The notes under the pieces were generated by a model. The model made no database searches and had not been told where the DNA came from. It was given only the letters and a program-made list of their open reading frames with translations. 64,000 nt of DNA from Limisphaerales bacterium (lineage in GTDB: Bacteria; Verrucomicrobiota; Verrucomicrobiia; Limisphaerales; UBA1100): the NCBI GenBank assembly GCA_014382585.1, contig JACNJL010000037.1:1-64000 (forward strand). The letters run 5' to 3'. The position numbers were made by a program, and so were the translations under genes. This document shows positions 7,792 to 16,453 of the stretch, piece by piece. The first letter of the stretch is position 1, and each line of letters begins with the position of its first letter.

Positions 7792-9213
7792 ATGCATCAT
7801 TGCGGGCAGTTTACAAATTCATCGCTCACGCGGCGCGCCATGTTGGCGCGTTGTGCGAATGGGTTTGGCGGGGTGGCACTGGCGTCGTTGCTAGCCGATG
7901 AGGCACAGGCGAATGCCAGCAACCCGCTCGCGCCCAAGCCGCCGCACTTTGCGCCCAAGGCGAAGAGCGTGATTTTTCTCTACATGGATGGCGGGCCGTC
8001 GAGCGTGGACACCTTCGACCCCAAGCCGAGGCTCACGAAAGAAAACGGCAAGCCTTTCGGGCTCAAGATGGAGGCCACTCAGTTCAACAGCCGCGGCAAG
8101 ACCCTCGGCAGTCCGTGGAAGTTTAAAAACTACGGCCAGGCCGGCATCCCCATCAGCGATCTTTTCCCGTACGTGGCCAAGCAAGCGGACAAGTTGTGCG
8201 TGATCCGCTCGATGACCTCCGCCTTTTCCGAGCACACCACCGCCAATTATTTTTTGCACACCGGCTTCGGCCAAGTCGGCCGACCGAGCATGGGGTCGTG
8301 GTTTAATTACGGCCTCGGCACGGTGAACCAAAATTTGCCGGGTTTCGTTGTGCTCAATGGCGGACTCATTCCGCCCGGCGGGCTCGGTTGTTTTTCCAAT
8401 GGCTTTTTGCCCGCTGCATATCAGGGCAGCATTTTCAAATACGGCGCCAAGCCGCTGGCCAATATCGTCCGCACCGAGCGTACGCAGGAGCTGCAGCAAA
8501 ACAAACTGAACCTGCTTCGCACACTCGACGCCGGCGTGGTGGGCCGGCTCGGAAAGCTGGACCAAATCGAATCGGCCATCGCCAACCACGAACTGGCCTT
8601 TCGAATGCAAAGCGCCGTGCCGGAGTTGACGGGTCTCAAAGGCGAAACCGACGCTACTCAAAAACTGTACGGCCTCGATGCCAGTTTCAAAAACACCGCC
8701 ACCTTTGGCCGCAACTGCCTCATCGCGCGGCGGCTTGTCGAGCGCGGCGTGCGGTTCATTCAACTCACCTGCCCCGGCGGCAATGGCGATCGCTGGGATC
8801 AACACGGCGGCCTCAAGGCCGGCCACGAAAAAAATGCCAAGTCCGTCGATCAAGGCATCGGCGCGCTGTTGCAGGATCTCGATAGCCGCGGTTTGCTCGA
8901 CAGCACGCTCGTCGTTTGGATGGGTGAATTCGGCCGCACCCCCTTCGCCCAAGGCAACAACGGACGCGATCACAACCCCTTCGGCTTCAGCCTGTGGATG
9001 GCCGGCGGCGGCGTGAAAGGCGGCATGACTTACGGCGCCACTGACGAGTACGGCTACAAAGCCATCGACAAGAAGCTCGAAATCCATGACCTCCACGCCA
9101 CGATGTTGCACTTGCTCGGCATGAATCACAAAAAACTCACCCTCAGATTCAGCAGCCGCGACATGCGCCTCACTGATGTGCACGGCGAGGTGATCAACGA
9201 CATTTTGGTTTAA
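7792..9213 (+). CDS. DUF1501 family protein
   Basis: 473 residues from the ATG at 7792 (MHHCGQFTNSSLTRRAMLARC). The Tat-type RRAMLARCANGFGG region precedes a hydrophobic stretch. Family blocks are present in order: HFAPKAKSVIFLYMDGGPSSVDTFDPKP, FSEHTTANYFLHTG, VVWMGEFGRTPF, GRDHNPFGFSLWMAGGGVKGG and a terminal RLTDVHGEV. It is not beside a PSD1 gene, unlike most of its relatives, and is the only rightward DUF1501 here. Function unknown beyond export and sulfatase-like fold. Confidence 0.92.
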   Translation: MHHCGQFTNSSLTRRAMLARCANGFGGVALASLLADEAQANASNPLAPKPPHFAPKAKSVIFLYMDGGPSSVDTFDPKPRLTKENGKPFGLKMEATQFNSRGKTLGSPWKFKNYGQAGIPISDLFPYVAKQADKLCVIRSMTSAFSEHTTANYFLHTGFGQVGRPSMGSWFNYGLGTVNQNLPGFVVLNGGLIPPGGLGCFSNGFLPAAYQGSIFKYGAKPLANIVRTERTQELQQNKLNLLRTLDAGVVGRLGKLDQIESAIANHELAFRMQSAVPELTGLKGETDATQKLYGLDASFKNTATFGRNCLIARRLVERGVRFIQLTCPGGNGDRWDQHGGLKAGHEKNAKSVDQGIGALLQDLDSRGLLDSTLVVWMGEFGRTPFAQGNNGRDHNPFGFSLWMAGGGVKGGMTYGATDEYGYKAIDKKLEIHDLHATMLHLLGMNHKKLTLRFSSRDMRLTDVHGEVINDILV

Positions 9214-9222
9214 GGGTTCAAA

Positions 9223-9265
9223 GGTAGGGCGAGCTCTCCGAGCGCGCCAAGGCGGTTTCGGAGGA
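9223..9265. repeat. Two-hairpin palindromic element, family 2, copy B
   Basis: GTAGGGCGAGCTCTCCGAGC followed by GCGCCAAGGCGGTTTCGGAGGAA. The core is the reverse complement of the element at 194-240. The first half folds as GGC-GAGCTC-TCC-GAGCGC-GCC (about 9228-9248) with one mismatch. It lies between the convergent DUF1501 and serine hydrolase genes. Confidence 0.6.
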
Positions 9266-9280
9266 ATCGACCCAACCCTC

Positions 9281-10396
9281 TCAACGCGAAGGCTCCGGTG
9301 GCCACACGACCGAAAGCAACCGACCCGTGACTTTGCCGAGGTTGGCGTGCTCGGAATTGCTCATCACCACCACAGCCATTTTTTGCGCGGGCCAGAGGGC
9401 CATATGCGTGCGCGTTTTTTCTTGCGCGCCGCTGTGACCCACGAGGAGCACGCCTTGGCCGTCGGCTTTCCACGAACGCACCTCAGCCTCGTGATATTTC
9501 TTGAAACTGAACCCGAGGCCGTAGCCGGTGAGTTGGTCGTTGTTGGTTTTTTGTTGGGTCCACATTTTGGCGCGCGTGGCGGGCTTCACCAACTTTCCAT
9601 TCAGCAATCCCTCGGCGAACTTCGCGAGGTCGCCGATGTTTGAGATGAAGCCGCCGCCGCCAAGCTTCCAGCTCACGTCGGTGTCGGTGGACACCGCCAC
9701 TTTGCCATCGTGCTTGCGATAGCCAACGGCACGGTTTGGGGTTTTCTTCCACTGATAATCCGGCTGCAGCGTGGTCATTCCCAGCGGTTTCGCAATGCGG
9801 TCGCGCACTTGATTCGCAAATTTTTGTTTCCCTGCGCGCTCCACCGCCGCGCTAAGCAGGATGAATCCGTGCGTCGTGTACGCATACTTTTCCCCCGGCG
9901 CATTGACCACTGGCGAATGCTTAAATGTATCCAGCGCCAACAACACATTTTCAAATGGATGGGCCTGTTTGTACTCGCGCACCGTCACCACCACCGGCCC
10001 GTTTGAGTAATGCACAATGCCCCCCTGATGACAGAGCAAATGCCGCACCGAAATGGGCGCGGGCTTGGCGGGAAACTCCGGCACATACCGTCGCACGTCC
10101 GCTTTCAAATCCAGTTTCCCATTTTCCCAAAGCTGCATCGCCGTCACGCCCGTGAGGCTCTTGGAAATGGACGCCCAGCGAAACAGCGTTTGCTGCGTCA
10201 CCGGCGTTTGCTTCTCGCGATTCGCCCAGCCGTAGCCATTCAGATATTCAACGCGCCCGTTTTGAATCACCCCCACCGCGAGCCCCACCAATTTCTGCTG
10301 CTTCATCTCATTCCGCATCGCGGTATCCACCGCCTCCGGCAAGGTGGCGGCGGAAACGTGAAGTAGGCAAAGGAAAAATGTGGCGACTGATTTCAT
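9281..10396 (-). CDS. Exported serine hydrolase, class C beta-lactamase/D-aminopeptidase fold
   Basis: 371 residues. Signal peptide (MKSVATFFLCLLHVSAA) then a Beta-lactamase (PF00144) domain. The SxxK nucleophile motif is SISK (S76, K79), the YxN-equivalent Tyr is in KYAYTTHGF, and GHSGAQEKT stands where KTG/HxG is found in this family. 'GLAVGVIQNGRVEYLNGYGWANRE' and 'LFRWASISKSLTGVTAMQLWENGKLDL' are typical. Members hydrolyse D-Ala peptides, esters or beta-lactams, and sequence alone does not decide. It overlaps the epimerase gene by 4 nt, so it belongs to the DgcN-DgcA operon. That favours a role in releasing or handling D-amino acids. Confidence 0.87.
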   Translation of the reverse strand: MKSVATFFLCLLHVSAATLPEAVDTAMRNEMKQQKLVGLAVGVIQNGRVEYLNGYGWANREKQTPVTQQTLFRWASISKSLTGVTAMQLWENGKLDLKADVRRYVPEFPAKPAPISVRHLLCHQGGIVHYSNGPVVVTVREYKQAHPFENVLLALDTFKHSPVVNAPGEKYAYTTHGFILLSAAVERAGKQKFANQVRDRIAKPLGMTTLQPDYQWKKTPNRAVGYRKHDGKVAVSTDTDVSWKLGGGGFISNIGDLAKFAEGLLNGKLVKPATRAKMWTQQKTNNDQLTGYGLGFSFKKYHEAEVRSWKADGQGVLLVGHSGAQEKTRTHMALWPAQKMAVVVMSNSEHANLGKVTGRLLSVVWPPEPSR

Positions 10397-11430
10397 GTGG
10401 CGGACAACAGTTTCTGTATCCCCAATCCCGGCACGTCGAGCAATTTTACGAGACCCTGTTCAACTCGGACACCCTCGGCGGCGTCTTGGGCGAGGAGCAC
10501 GGCGCCGTCGAGGTCGGCGTAGTTGAGCAGTGGGGCGAGCTGGGCGGCGGCGGAGATGCCGACCGAGCTTTCGGTCATGCAGCCGATCATCACTTTGAGG
10601 CCGAGGTCGCGGGCGGTGGTGATCATGCGGCGCGCGGGGGTGAGGCCGCCGCATTTGCAGAGCTTGATATTGATGCCGTGGAAATGGTCGACGCAGCGCG
10701 GCACGTCGGCTTCAGCCGCACAGCTTTCATCGGCGATGAGTGGCAGGGCGGATTCGCGGAAGAGTTGGGCTTGGGCTTTGTGCGCTTCGGACCCATCGGG
10801 TTCGAGCGGTTGCTCGATGAACTCCACGCCTTGCCGCGCCATTTCGCCGGAGAGCGCGGCGGCTTCGTTGGGAGCCCAAGCGCAATTGGCGTCCACGCGG
10901 AAGATGGCCTCGGTGTGTTCGCGGAGGGCGGTGATGATTTCCAGATCGCGCGGGGTGCCGAGCTTGATTTTGTAAATTGGCCAACCGGGCATTTCCGCGA
11001 GCTTGGCAATCATCACGTCAACCTCGTCAATGCCGATGGTGAAGGAGGATTTCACCGCATCGTTTGGGTCGAGCCCCCACAGCTGATGCACGGGCGCGTT
11101 TTCCAGTCGCCCCCAAAGGTCGTGTGCGGCGCAGTCCAGCGCAGCGAGCACGAATGGGGCGTCGGCGAGGTGCTCGTCGGCGCAGAGATTCCAGAATGTT
11201 TCCGTGTCGTAGAATGTGTGGTCGGCGAGCACGGGTTCCATGGCGGTGAAGCGTTTTTTCATATCGGCCATGGCGGCGTCGTAATAGGCGTTCACCGTCG
11301 CCTCGCCGTAGCCGCTCACGCCGTCCTGTTGCAGCTCGATGATGATCGTGCCCTGAGCCGTGATGGTGCCGCGCGAAATAGTGAACGGATGCGTGAGCGG
11401 GAGATTGTATTCGTGCAGGCGAATTTTCAT
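10393..11430 (-). CDS. dgcA: Enolase-superfamily dipeptide epimerase / N-acetyl-D-glutamate racemase-like (DgcA)
   Basis: 345 residues of the mandelate-racemase/muconate-lactonizing subgroup that includes L-Ala-D/L-Glu epimerase. All acid-base and metal residues are in place: K154-I-K156 (YKIKLG), D180 (VDANCAW), E206 (FIEQPLEP), D234 (LIADES) and K256 (NIKLCKCGG). Next to a DUF1611 protein this fold is known as DgcA, which racemises N-acetyl-D-glutamate after DgcN has acetylated D-Glu. A murein-peptide Ala-Glu epimerase is the alternative. It is separated by 1 nt from the DUF1611 gene and overlaps the serine hydrolase. Cytoplasmic. Confidence 0.82.
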   Translation of the reverse strand: MKIRLHEYNLPLTHPFTISRGTITAQGTIIIELQQDGVSGYGEATVNAYYDAAMADMKKRFTAMEPVLADHTFYDTETFWNLCADEHLADAPFVLAALDCAAHDLWGRLENAPVHQLWGLDPNDAVKSSFTIGIDEVDVMIAKLAEMPGWPIYKIKLGTPRDLEIITALREHTEAIFRVDANCAWAPNEAAALSGEMARQGVEFIEQPLEPDGSEAHKAQAQLFRESALPLIADESCAAEADVPRCVDHFHGINIKLCKCGGLTPARRMITTARDLGLKVMIGCMTESSVGISAAAQLAPLLNYADLDGAVLLAQDAAEGVRVEQGLVKLLDVPGLGIQKLLSAT

Positions 11431-11431
11431 T

Positions 11432-12460
11432 TCAATCCTCCAGCATCCCGCGCGCGGCGTTCACCAACGGTTCCGCGCCTTCGCGGAAGACATCGGTGGC
11501 GGGGAGATTCCATTCGGCCTCGATGCGGGATTTCTCTTTTTGATAGGAGGAGGAGTCGACGTTTCGGCTGTTGATGGCCACCCCGATGAATTCGCAAGGG
11601 TGGGCAGCATTGGCCATGGCGTGGACGAGATCGCGCTGGGATTCCATATCGGGCAAGGCGATGTGGTCGACGCCTTTGACGTTTTTGCGGCCCATTTCGT
11701 AGCAGTAAATGAGTGCGTGCGGCAGGCAGCCGTGTAACAGACCCAACGTAACAGCCGAGTAACACGGATGAGTGAGGCTGCCTTGGCCCTCGATGACGAG
11801 CACGCGATGGTGCTGGTGCGCGAGGATTTGTTTCTCGACCGCGCCGCTGATGAAATCGGCAACGACCGCATCGACCGGGCAGCCGTCGCCTTCGACGAGC
11901 ATTCCGGTTTGGCCGGTGGCGATGAACTTGGCGTCCACACCCGCGGCGCTCAAGCCGCGCGCCAGCTCGATGGAGACGACCATTTTGCCGAGGCTGCAAT
12001 CGTGGCCGACGGTGTGGATGCGGAGGCAATCGTCGGAAATATTATTGCGTTGGGCGACGTCGCGTTCGTCGTTGGCGCGAAGGTCGCGCAGGGTGGCGCC
12101 GCTGGTTTTTGCGGCGGCCACAAACTCGGCGTCGTCATTCAAGAAATCGTGCAAGCCGGATTCCACATCCATCCCGCGCGCGATAGCGGCGAGCACCAGC
12201 GCGCGCATTGGCGCGGGCAGTCCGCCGCCGGTGGGGGCAATGCCGATGAGCAGCACATTGGCCTCGGGCACGGTCTCGAGGGAATTGACGATGGGCAAAT
12301 CGCCGCCCACCTCAAGCAGGGCTTGCGCGGGTTGCGGCGGCACGGTGGTGTCGAGTACACCCACCACTTCATCGCGCCGATAGCGAATGACGCTGCATGC
12401 GGTCTTGGCCGAGTTCGGGTTGCTGAGGCCCTCGGTGAGGATGAGAATTTTTCGTTCCAC
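11432..12460 (-). CDS. dgcN: DUF1611 protein, DgcN-like (D-glutamate N-acetyltransferase family)
   Basis: About 342 residues from a GTG at 12460 (VERKILILTEGLSNPNSAKTACSVIRYR), a length normal for DUF1611. The N-terminal Rossmann-like part contains DEVVGVLDTT and LLIGIAPTGGGLP. The C-terminal P-loop-like part contains VGHDCSLGKMVVSIELARGL, VVADFISGAVE and VIEGQGSLTHP. DgcN members have been reported to N-acetylate D-glutamate before racemisation by the adjacent enolase-superfamily enzyme, and that neighbour is present here. The frame is open upstream to 12676, but this would run across the divergent esterase gene, so the later start is chosen. No clear Shine-Dalgarno site. Confidence 0.78.
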   Translation of the reverse strand: MERKILILTEGLSNPNSAKTACSVIRYRRDEVVGVLDTTVPPQPAQALLEVGGDLPIVNSLETVPEANVLLIGIAPTGGGLPAPMRALVLAAIARGMDVESGLHDFLNDDAEFVAAAKTSGATLRDLRANDERDVAQRNNISDDCLRIHTVGHDCSLGKMVVSIELARGLSAAGVDAKFIATGQTGMLVEGDGCPVDAVVADFISGAVEKQILAHQHHRVLVIEGQGSLTHPCYSAVTLGLLHGCLPHALIYCYEMGRKNVKGVDHIALPDMESQRDLVHAMANAAHPCEFIGVAINSRNVDSSSYQKEKSRIEAEWNLPATDVFREGAEPLVNAARGMLED

Positions 12461-12563
12461 GCCGCGCGGATGGTAGCAGAGCACTTCCGGCGGCAAAGCA
12501 AAATGGCGTTTTCGCTTGCGGGCGGGCGCGGGTTCGGTAGCCTTGAGGCACACCATGAATTCC

Positions 12564-13697
12564 ATGAAACATTTTCTCTTGCTCACGCTTGCTTTTGTCC
12601 TGAATTTTTCTGCGTTGGCGGAAAAGAAACTGGTGAAGGTTTTCATCTTGGCCGGACAATCGAATATGGAGGGCAAGGGCGGGATTGATCCGTTGTTGAA
12701 CCATCAAATCAAGGCGCCGGAGACGAAGGCGTTTTTTGCGCATCTGCACAAGGAGGGGAAGTACATCGAGCGCGATGATGTTTGGATTAATTATTTGAAC
12801 CGACGCGGCAAGTTGACGGTGGGTTACGGCTCGCCGGGCAAGATCGGGCCGGAGCTGGAGTTTGGCCACGTGGTAGGCGATCACTATGAGGAGCCGGTGT
12901 TGATCATCAAAACCGCGTGGGGCGGCAAGAGCATTGGGCGTGATTTCCGGCCGCCGAGTTCGGGGCTGCAGTCGAAGGAAAAGATTGCGGAGTTCATCGA
13001 GAATATGTGCAAGCGTGATTTTAATAATCAGATTCGCAACGAATGGAACAAGGCGAAAAAGGATAACCCGAAAATCACGCGCAAGGAAATTGAGGCCAAG
13101 AGCAGCGCCTCACTCGACGCCATTCGCAAAGCCAGGGCCGGTGAGTATCGCAAACAAGTGGAGGAAAGCTACGGCCATTATTATCGGCTGATGATGGAGG
13201 AGATAGCGGTGACGTTGAATGAGTTCAAACAACGCTTTCCGGATTACGACGGACGCGGCTATGAGCTGGCCGGTTTCGTGTGGTTCCAAGGATGGAACGA
13301 TATGTACAACGGATTTCAGGATGAGTACGCGGCGAACATGGCGAACTTCATCCGCGACGTGCGCAAGGATTTGAAGTCGCCAAAGCTCCCCTTTGTTATC
13401 GGCCTCATGGGCCAAAATGGATTCAAAGAGGCGCAAGGAAATATGGCCCTCGTGAAGGCGGCGCAGTTGTCGATGAACGACATCGCCGAATTCAAAGGCA
13501 ATGTGAAAGCCATCCCGACGGATGTTTACTGGGACAAAAAAGCGGATGCGGCCTATCCAACGTGGCGCAACAACTTCGAAGCTTGGAAAAAAATCGGTTC
13601 CGACCGGCCTTATCATTATCTCGGCAGCACCATCACCTTTTCCAAAATCGGCCGCGCCTTTGGCGAAACGATGCTGGAGTTGCGCAACGGCAAATAG
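12564..13697 (+). CDS. Exported SGNH-like carbohydrate esterase (sialate O-acetylesterase family)
   Basis: 377 residues from MKHFLLLTLAFVLNFSALA (signal peptide); an ATG 9 nt upstream (12555) is the alternative. FILAGQSNMEGKG is block I of the SASA/CE6-type esterases with nucleophile Ser. HIGPELEFGHVV-like 'KIGPELEFGHVVGD', 'LIIKTAWGGKS' and 'GFVWFQGWNDMYNG' are the other conserved blocks. It removes acetyl groups from polysaccharide, outside the cytoplasm. A ~100-residue helical insert (about 140-220, Lys/Glu rich) separates the blocks. Its last codons (AAC GGC AAA TAG) form the first unit of the downstream tandem repeat. A paralogue is at 22778-23740. Confidence 0.88.
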   Translation: MKHFLLLTLAFVLNFSALAEKKLVKVFILAGQSNMEGKGGIDPLLNHQIKAPETKAFFAHLHKEGKYIERDDVWINYLNRRGKLTVGYGSPGKIGPELEFGHVVGDHYEEPVLIIKTAWGGKSIGRDFRPPSSGLQSKEKIAEFIENMCKRDFNNQIRNEWNKAKKDNPKITRKEIEAKSSASLDAIRKARAGEYRKQVEESYGHYYRLMMEEIAVTLNEFKQRFPDYDGRGYELAGFVWFQGWNDMYNGFQDEYAANMANFIRDVRKDLKSPKLPFVIGLMGQNGFKEAQGNMALVKAAQLSMNDIAEFKGNVKAIPTDVYWDKKADAAYPTWRNNFEAWKKIGSDRPYHYLGSTITFSKIGRAFGETMLELRNGK

Positions 13698-13802
13698 GAA
13701 CGGCAAATAGGAACGGCAAATAGGAACGGCAAATAGGAACGGCAAATAGGAACGGCAAATAGGAACGGCAAATAGGAACGGCAAATAGGAACGGCAAATA
13801 GG
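13686..13802. repeat. 13-bp tandem repeat, nine copies
   Basis: Unit AACGGCAAATAGG repeats perfectly nine times from 13686 to 13802. A decayed tenth unit (AATGGCGAACAAC, 13803-13815) contains the start codon of the next gene. Copy 1 encodes the last residues and stop of the upstream esterase (N-G-K-stop). Each copy holds an AGGAA that resembles a ribosome-binding core. The unit length is not a multiple of 3. No spacers, so not a CRISPR. Confidence 0.97.
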
Positions 13803-13803
13803 A

Positions 13804-14793
13804 ATGGCGAACAACAAAAGAAAGCCATTGGTCGCGGTGCTCGATTGGAAAACCGCGCCGGCCAGCAGCAGTGGAGTGGATATCGAGGCCAAGGTGCTTG
13901 GCAATATCTCGCGCACGAAATATTTCCTCATTAATTCCGAAAACGATTTCACGGCGGAAATTCTTAATGCAGAAGTATTGGTGGTTTGGCAAAACACGCG
14001 TATCACCGAGCGAACCTTGTCGCGGTTAAAAAACTGCCGCGCACTTATTCGCAACGGTGTGGGGTTTGATTCGGTGGATATTGACGCTGCGGCGCGCGTC
14101 GGCATTCCCGTTTGCAACGTGCCCGATTACGGCACCGAGGAGGTGGCCGATCACGCCATTGCGCTGGCCTTGGCGCAGGTGCGGCAGCTCTTTCCGCTTA
14201 ACCGCGAAGCATTATCGCTCGGCTGGACGCTGCACGTGAAACACAAACTGCGCCGGTTAAGCTCGCTCACCCTCGGCATCGTGGGGCTGGGCCGCATTGG
14301 TACGGCGAGTGCACTGCGTGCGAAGGCGCTTGGCTTCCGCGTGGTATTTTATGATCCGTATCTGCCCAGCGGTGTGCACAAGGCGGTGGGCATTGAGCGC
14401 GTGGATGCTTTGACCCAACTGCTGAAGCAATCGGATGTGGTGTCGCTGCATTGTCCGCTAAATGACGAGACGCAATATCTCATTGCGGAAAAGGAATTGG
14501 CCCTGATGAAGCCGACGGCGTATCTCGTAAACACCGCGCGCGGGGGGGTGGTGAACAAGAAAGCGGTGCTTGCCGCGTTGCGAAAAGGCGTGATCGCCGG
14601 CGCGGGGCTGGATGTGATTGAGGACGAGCCACTCAAAACCAAAGCCGAAGCGCGCACGCCCAATCTCATCGCCACTTGTCACGCGGCGTTTTGCAGCGTG
14701 GAGGGCATGATTGAAATGCGCACCACTTCCGCCCGCATCGCCAAGCAAGCGGTGCTGGGCCAGCCGCTGGACAACGTGGTGAACGGGCTTTAA
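13804..14793 (+). CDS. D-isomer-specific 2-hydroxyacid dehydrogenase (CtBP-like)
   Basis: 329 residues. The Rossmann NAD-binding motif is GIVGLGRIGTASA (about residues 160-172) with VVFYDPYLP following. The catalytic triad of the family is visible: Arg in VNTARGGVV, Glu in DVIEDEP and His in ATCHAAFCS. 'NVPDYGTEEVADHAIALAL' is the signature block before the NAD domain. It reduces or oxidises a 2-keto/2-hydroxy acid with NAD(H); substrate unknown. The ATG at 13804 sits directly at the end of the 13-bp tandem repeat, so its translation signals lie inside that repeat. Its stop overlaps by 4 nt the convergent sulfatase. Confidence 0.9.
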   Translation: MANNKRKPLVAVLDWKTAPASSSGVDIEAKVLGNISRTKYFLINSENDFTAEILNAEVLVVWQNTRITERTLSRLKNCRALIRNGVGFDSVDIDAAARVGIPVCNVPDYGTEEVADHAIALALAQVRQLFPLNREALSLGWTLHVKHKLRRLSSLTLGIVGLGRIGTASALRAKALGFRVVFYDPYLPSGVHKAVGIERVDALTQLLKQSDVVSLHCPLNDETQYLIAEKELALMKPTAYLVNTARGGVVNKKAVLAALRKGVIAGAGLDVIEDEPLKTKAEARTPNLIATCHAAFCSVEGMIEMRTTSARIAKQAVLGQPLDNVVNGL

Positions 14794-16400
14794 TTGTTCG
14801 TGGCGGTGCCGGGGCGGACTTTGTCCTGCCACTCTTTGGGCTTTTCCGAAATATCGCTGTCGTCCTCGTAATGTTTTTGCAGGCCGCGCAGTTTCTTTTT
14901 TAAATCTGCGGCGAGCTTGCCGGTGCCTTTTTTGCCGTAGAGATTTTGCAGCTCATCGGGATCGCTTTGCAGGTCGTAGAGTTCCCATTCATTTCCAAAC
15001 TGATAAAAGTGCATCAGCTTGTAACGCTCGGTGCGGATGCCGTAGTGGCGGGGGATCATATGCACGCTGGGGTATTCGTAGTAGTGATAGTAAATGCTGT
15101 TGCGCCAGTTTTTTGGATCTTGCCCGCGGAGCAATGGGACGAGCGAAGCGCCCTGCATATCGGCGGGGATTTTTGCGCCGGCGATGTCGAGAAAGGTTTC
15201 GGCGTAGTCGAGGTTTTGGATGAGATGCGTGTCGCGCGCGCCCGGCTTGGTGACGCCCGGCCAATTCACGATGAAGGGCATCATCAGCGATTCCTCGTAC
15301 ATCCAGCGCTTATCGTACCAGCCGTGGTCGCCGATGTAAAAACCCTGATCGGAAGAATAAATGACAATGGTGTTATCGGCGAGGCCCAGGTCTTTGAGCG
15401 TGGCGCGCAGCCGGCCGACGCTTTCATCGACGCCCTTCACGCAACGCAAATAATTTTTCGCATAGCGCTGAAACTTCCATCGTACGAGTGCCTTGCCGGT
15501 GAGGTTGGCTTTGTGGAACGCGGCGTCCTTGGGCGCGTAGGCAGCCCGCCATTGTTTCAACTGCGCGGGCGTCATGCGTTTCATGTTGCGCCACGCGGAA
15601 CGGTCCTGACTTTTTTGCGATGGCGGCTGGTCATAATCCGGCGTGAGATCGACAAAGAGGTCGTAGTTCAAATCCATATGCCGATCGATTTCCAGTTCCT
15701 GATGGCGCGCGGGCGGGGCGTTGTCTTTCCATTGGTCGAAGAGCGTGGCCGGCTCAGGAATCTCGATGTCATCATAAAGATGCAAATGGCGCATCGCGGG
15801 CATCCAATTGCGATGCGGCGCCTTGTGCTGCACCATCATCATGAAGGGTTGGTTATCCTTACGCTGTTTGGTAAGCCATTCCACTGCAAGATCCGTCACC
15901 ACATCCGTGCAATAGCCGTCAATGCGCCGCCGGCCATTGGGAAAAATCATATCCGGATTATAATAGAGACCCTGCCCCGGCAGCACCGCCCAATCATCAA
16001 ACCCCTGCGGTTGGCCCTTGAGATGGCTCTTGCCGTAGATAGCCGTTTGATAGCCGGCCGTTTGCAATAGTTTTGGGAAAATCTGTTGCTTCCAGTCGAA
16101 GCTATTGCCGTTATTCATGAAACCGTTTTTGTGGCTGTGTTTGCCGGTCATGATCACCGCTCGGCTCGGGCCACAAATGGAGTTTGAGCAAAAACTTTTC
16201 TCAAACAGCATACCCCCTTTCGCCAGCCGATCAATTTCCGGCGTTGGGTTCACCGATTTCAACCAGCCATTGTACGCGCCGATGGCGTGCGGCGCGTGGT
16301 CATCAGAAAAAATGAACAAAATATTGGGCCGCTGATCTTTGGCGTGGGCCAAAGCCGCTGCGAATACAAAAGCGATGAGAATGGGAACAGATTTTTTCAT
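14790..16400 (-). CDS. Sulfatase (arylsulfatase/choline-sulfatase-like), exported
   Basis: 536 residues from MKKSVPILIAFVFAAALAHA (signal peptide). The metal-site Asp pair is in NILFIFSDDHAPHA. The formylglycine site is C76 in CSNSICGPSRAVIMTG, followed by GKHSHKNGF. Later blocks are YGKSHLKGQPQGFDDW, VIYSSDQGFYIGDHGWYDKRWMYEES and a C-terminal DUF4976-like end (WELYDLQSDPDELQNLYGK). It should hydrolyse a sulfate ester of a polysaccharide or sulfated small molecule in the periplasm. A start at 16451 is possible but would precede the signal peptide by 17 residues. Confidence 0.93.
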   Translation of the reverse strand: MKKSVPILIAFVFAAALAHAKDQRPNILFIFSDDHAPHAIGAYNGWLKSVNPTPEIDRLAKGGMLFEKSFCSNSICGPSRAVIMTGKHSHKNGFMNNGNSFDWKQQIFPKLLQTAGYQTAIYGKSHLKGQPQGFDDWAVLPGQGLYYNPDMIFPNGRRRIDGYCTDVVTDLAVEWLTKQRKDNQPFMMMVQHKAPHRNWMPAMRHLHLYDDIEIPEPATLFDQWKDNAPPARHQELEIDRHMDLNYDLFVDLTPDYDQPPSQKSQDRSAWRNMKRMTPAQLKQWRAAYAPKDAAFHKANLTGKALVRWKFQRYAKNYLRCVKGVDESVGRLRATLKDLGLADNTIVIYSSDQGFYIGDHGWYDKRWMYEESLMMPFIVNWPGVTKPGARDTHLIQNLDYAETFLDIAGAKIPADMQGASLVPLLRGQDPKNWRNSIYYHYYEYPSVHMIPRHYGIRTERYKLMHFYQFGNEWELYDLQSDPDELQNLYGKKGTGKLAADLKKKLRGLQKHYEDDSDISEKPKEWQDKVRPGTATNN

Positions 16401-16453
16401 AGCATACAAAAAAGTGAAACCCGAATGTACCGGCGTTGTTCGGAAAGTCAAAC

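Noticed and set aside
12461-12676. N-terminal extension of the DUF1611 gene
   Set aside because: Would overlap the divergent esterase gene and adds a Lys/Arg-rich segment not in the family; start placed at 12460.
13686-13802. CRISPR array
   Set aside because: Units are 13 bp and directly adjacent with no spacers.
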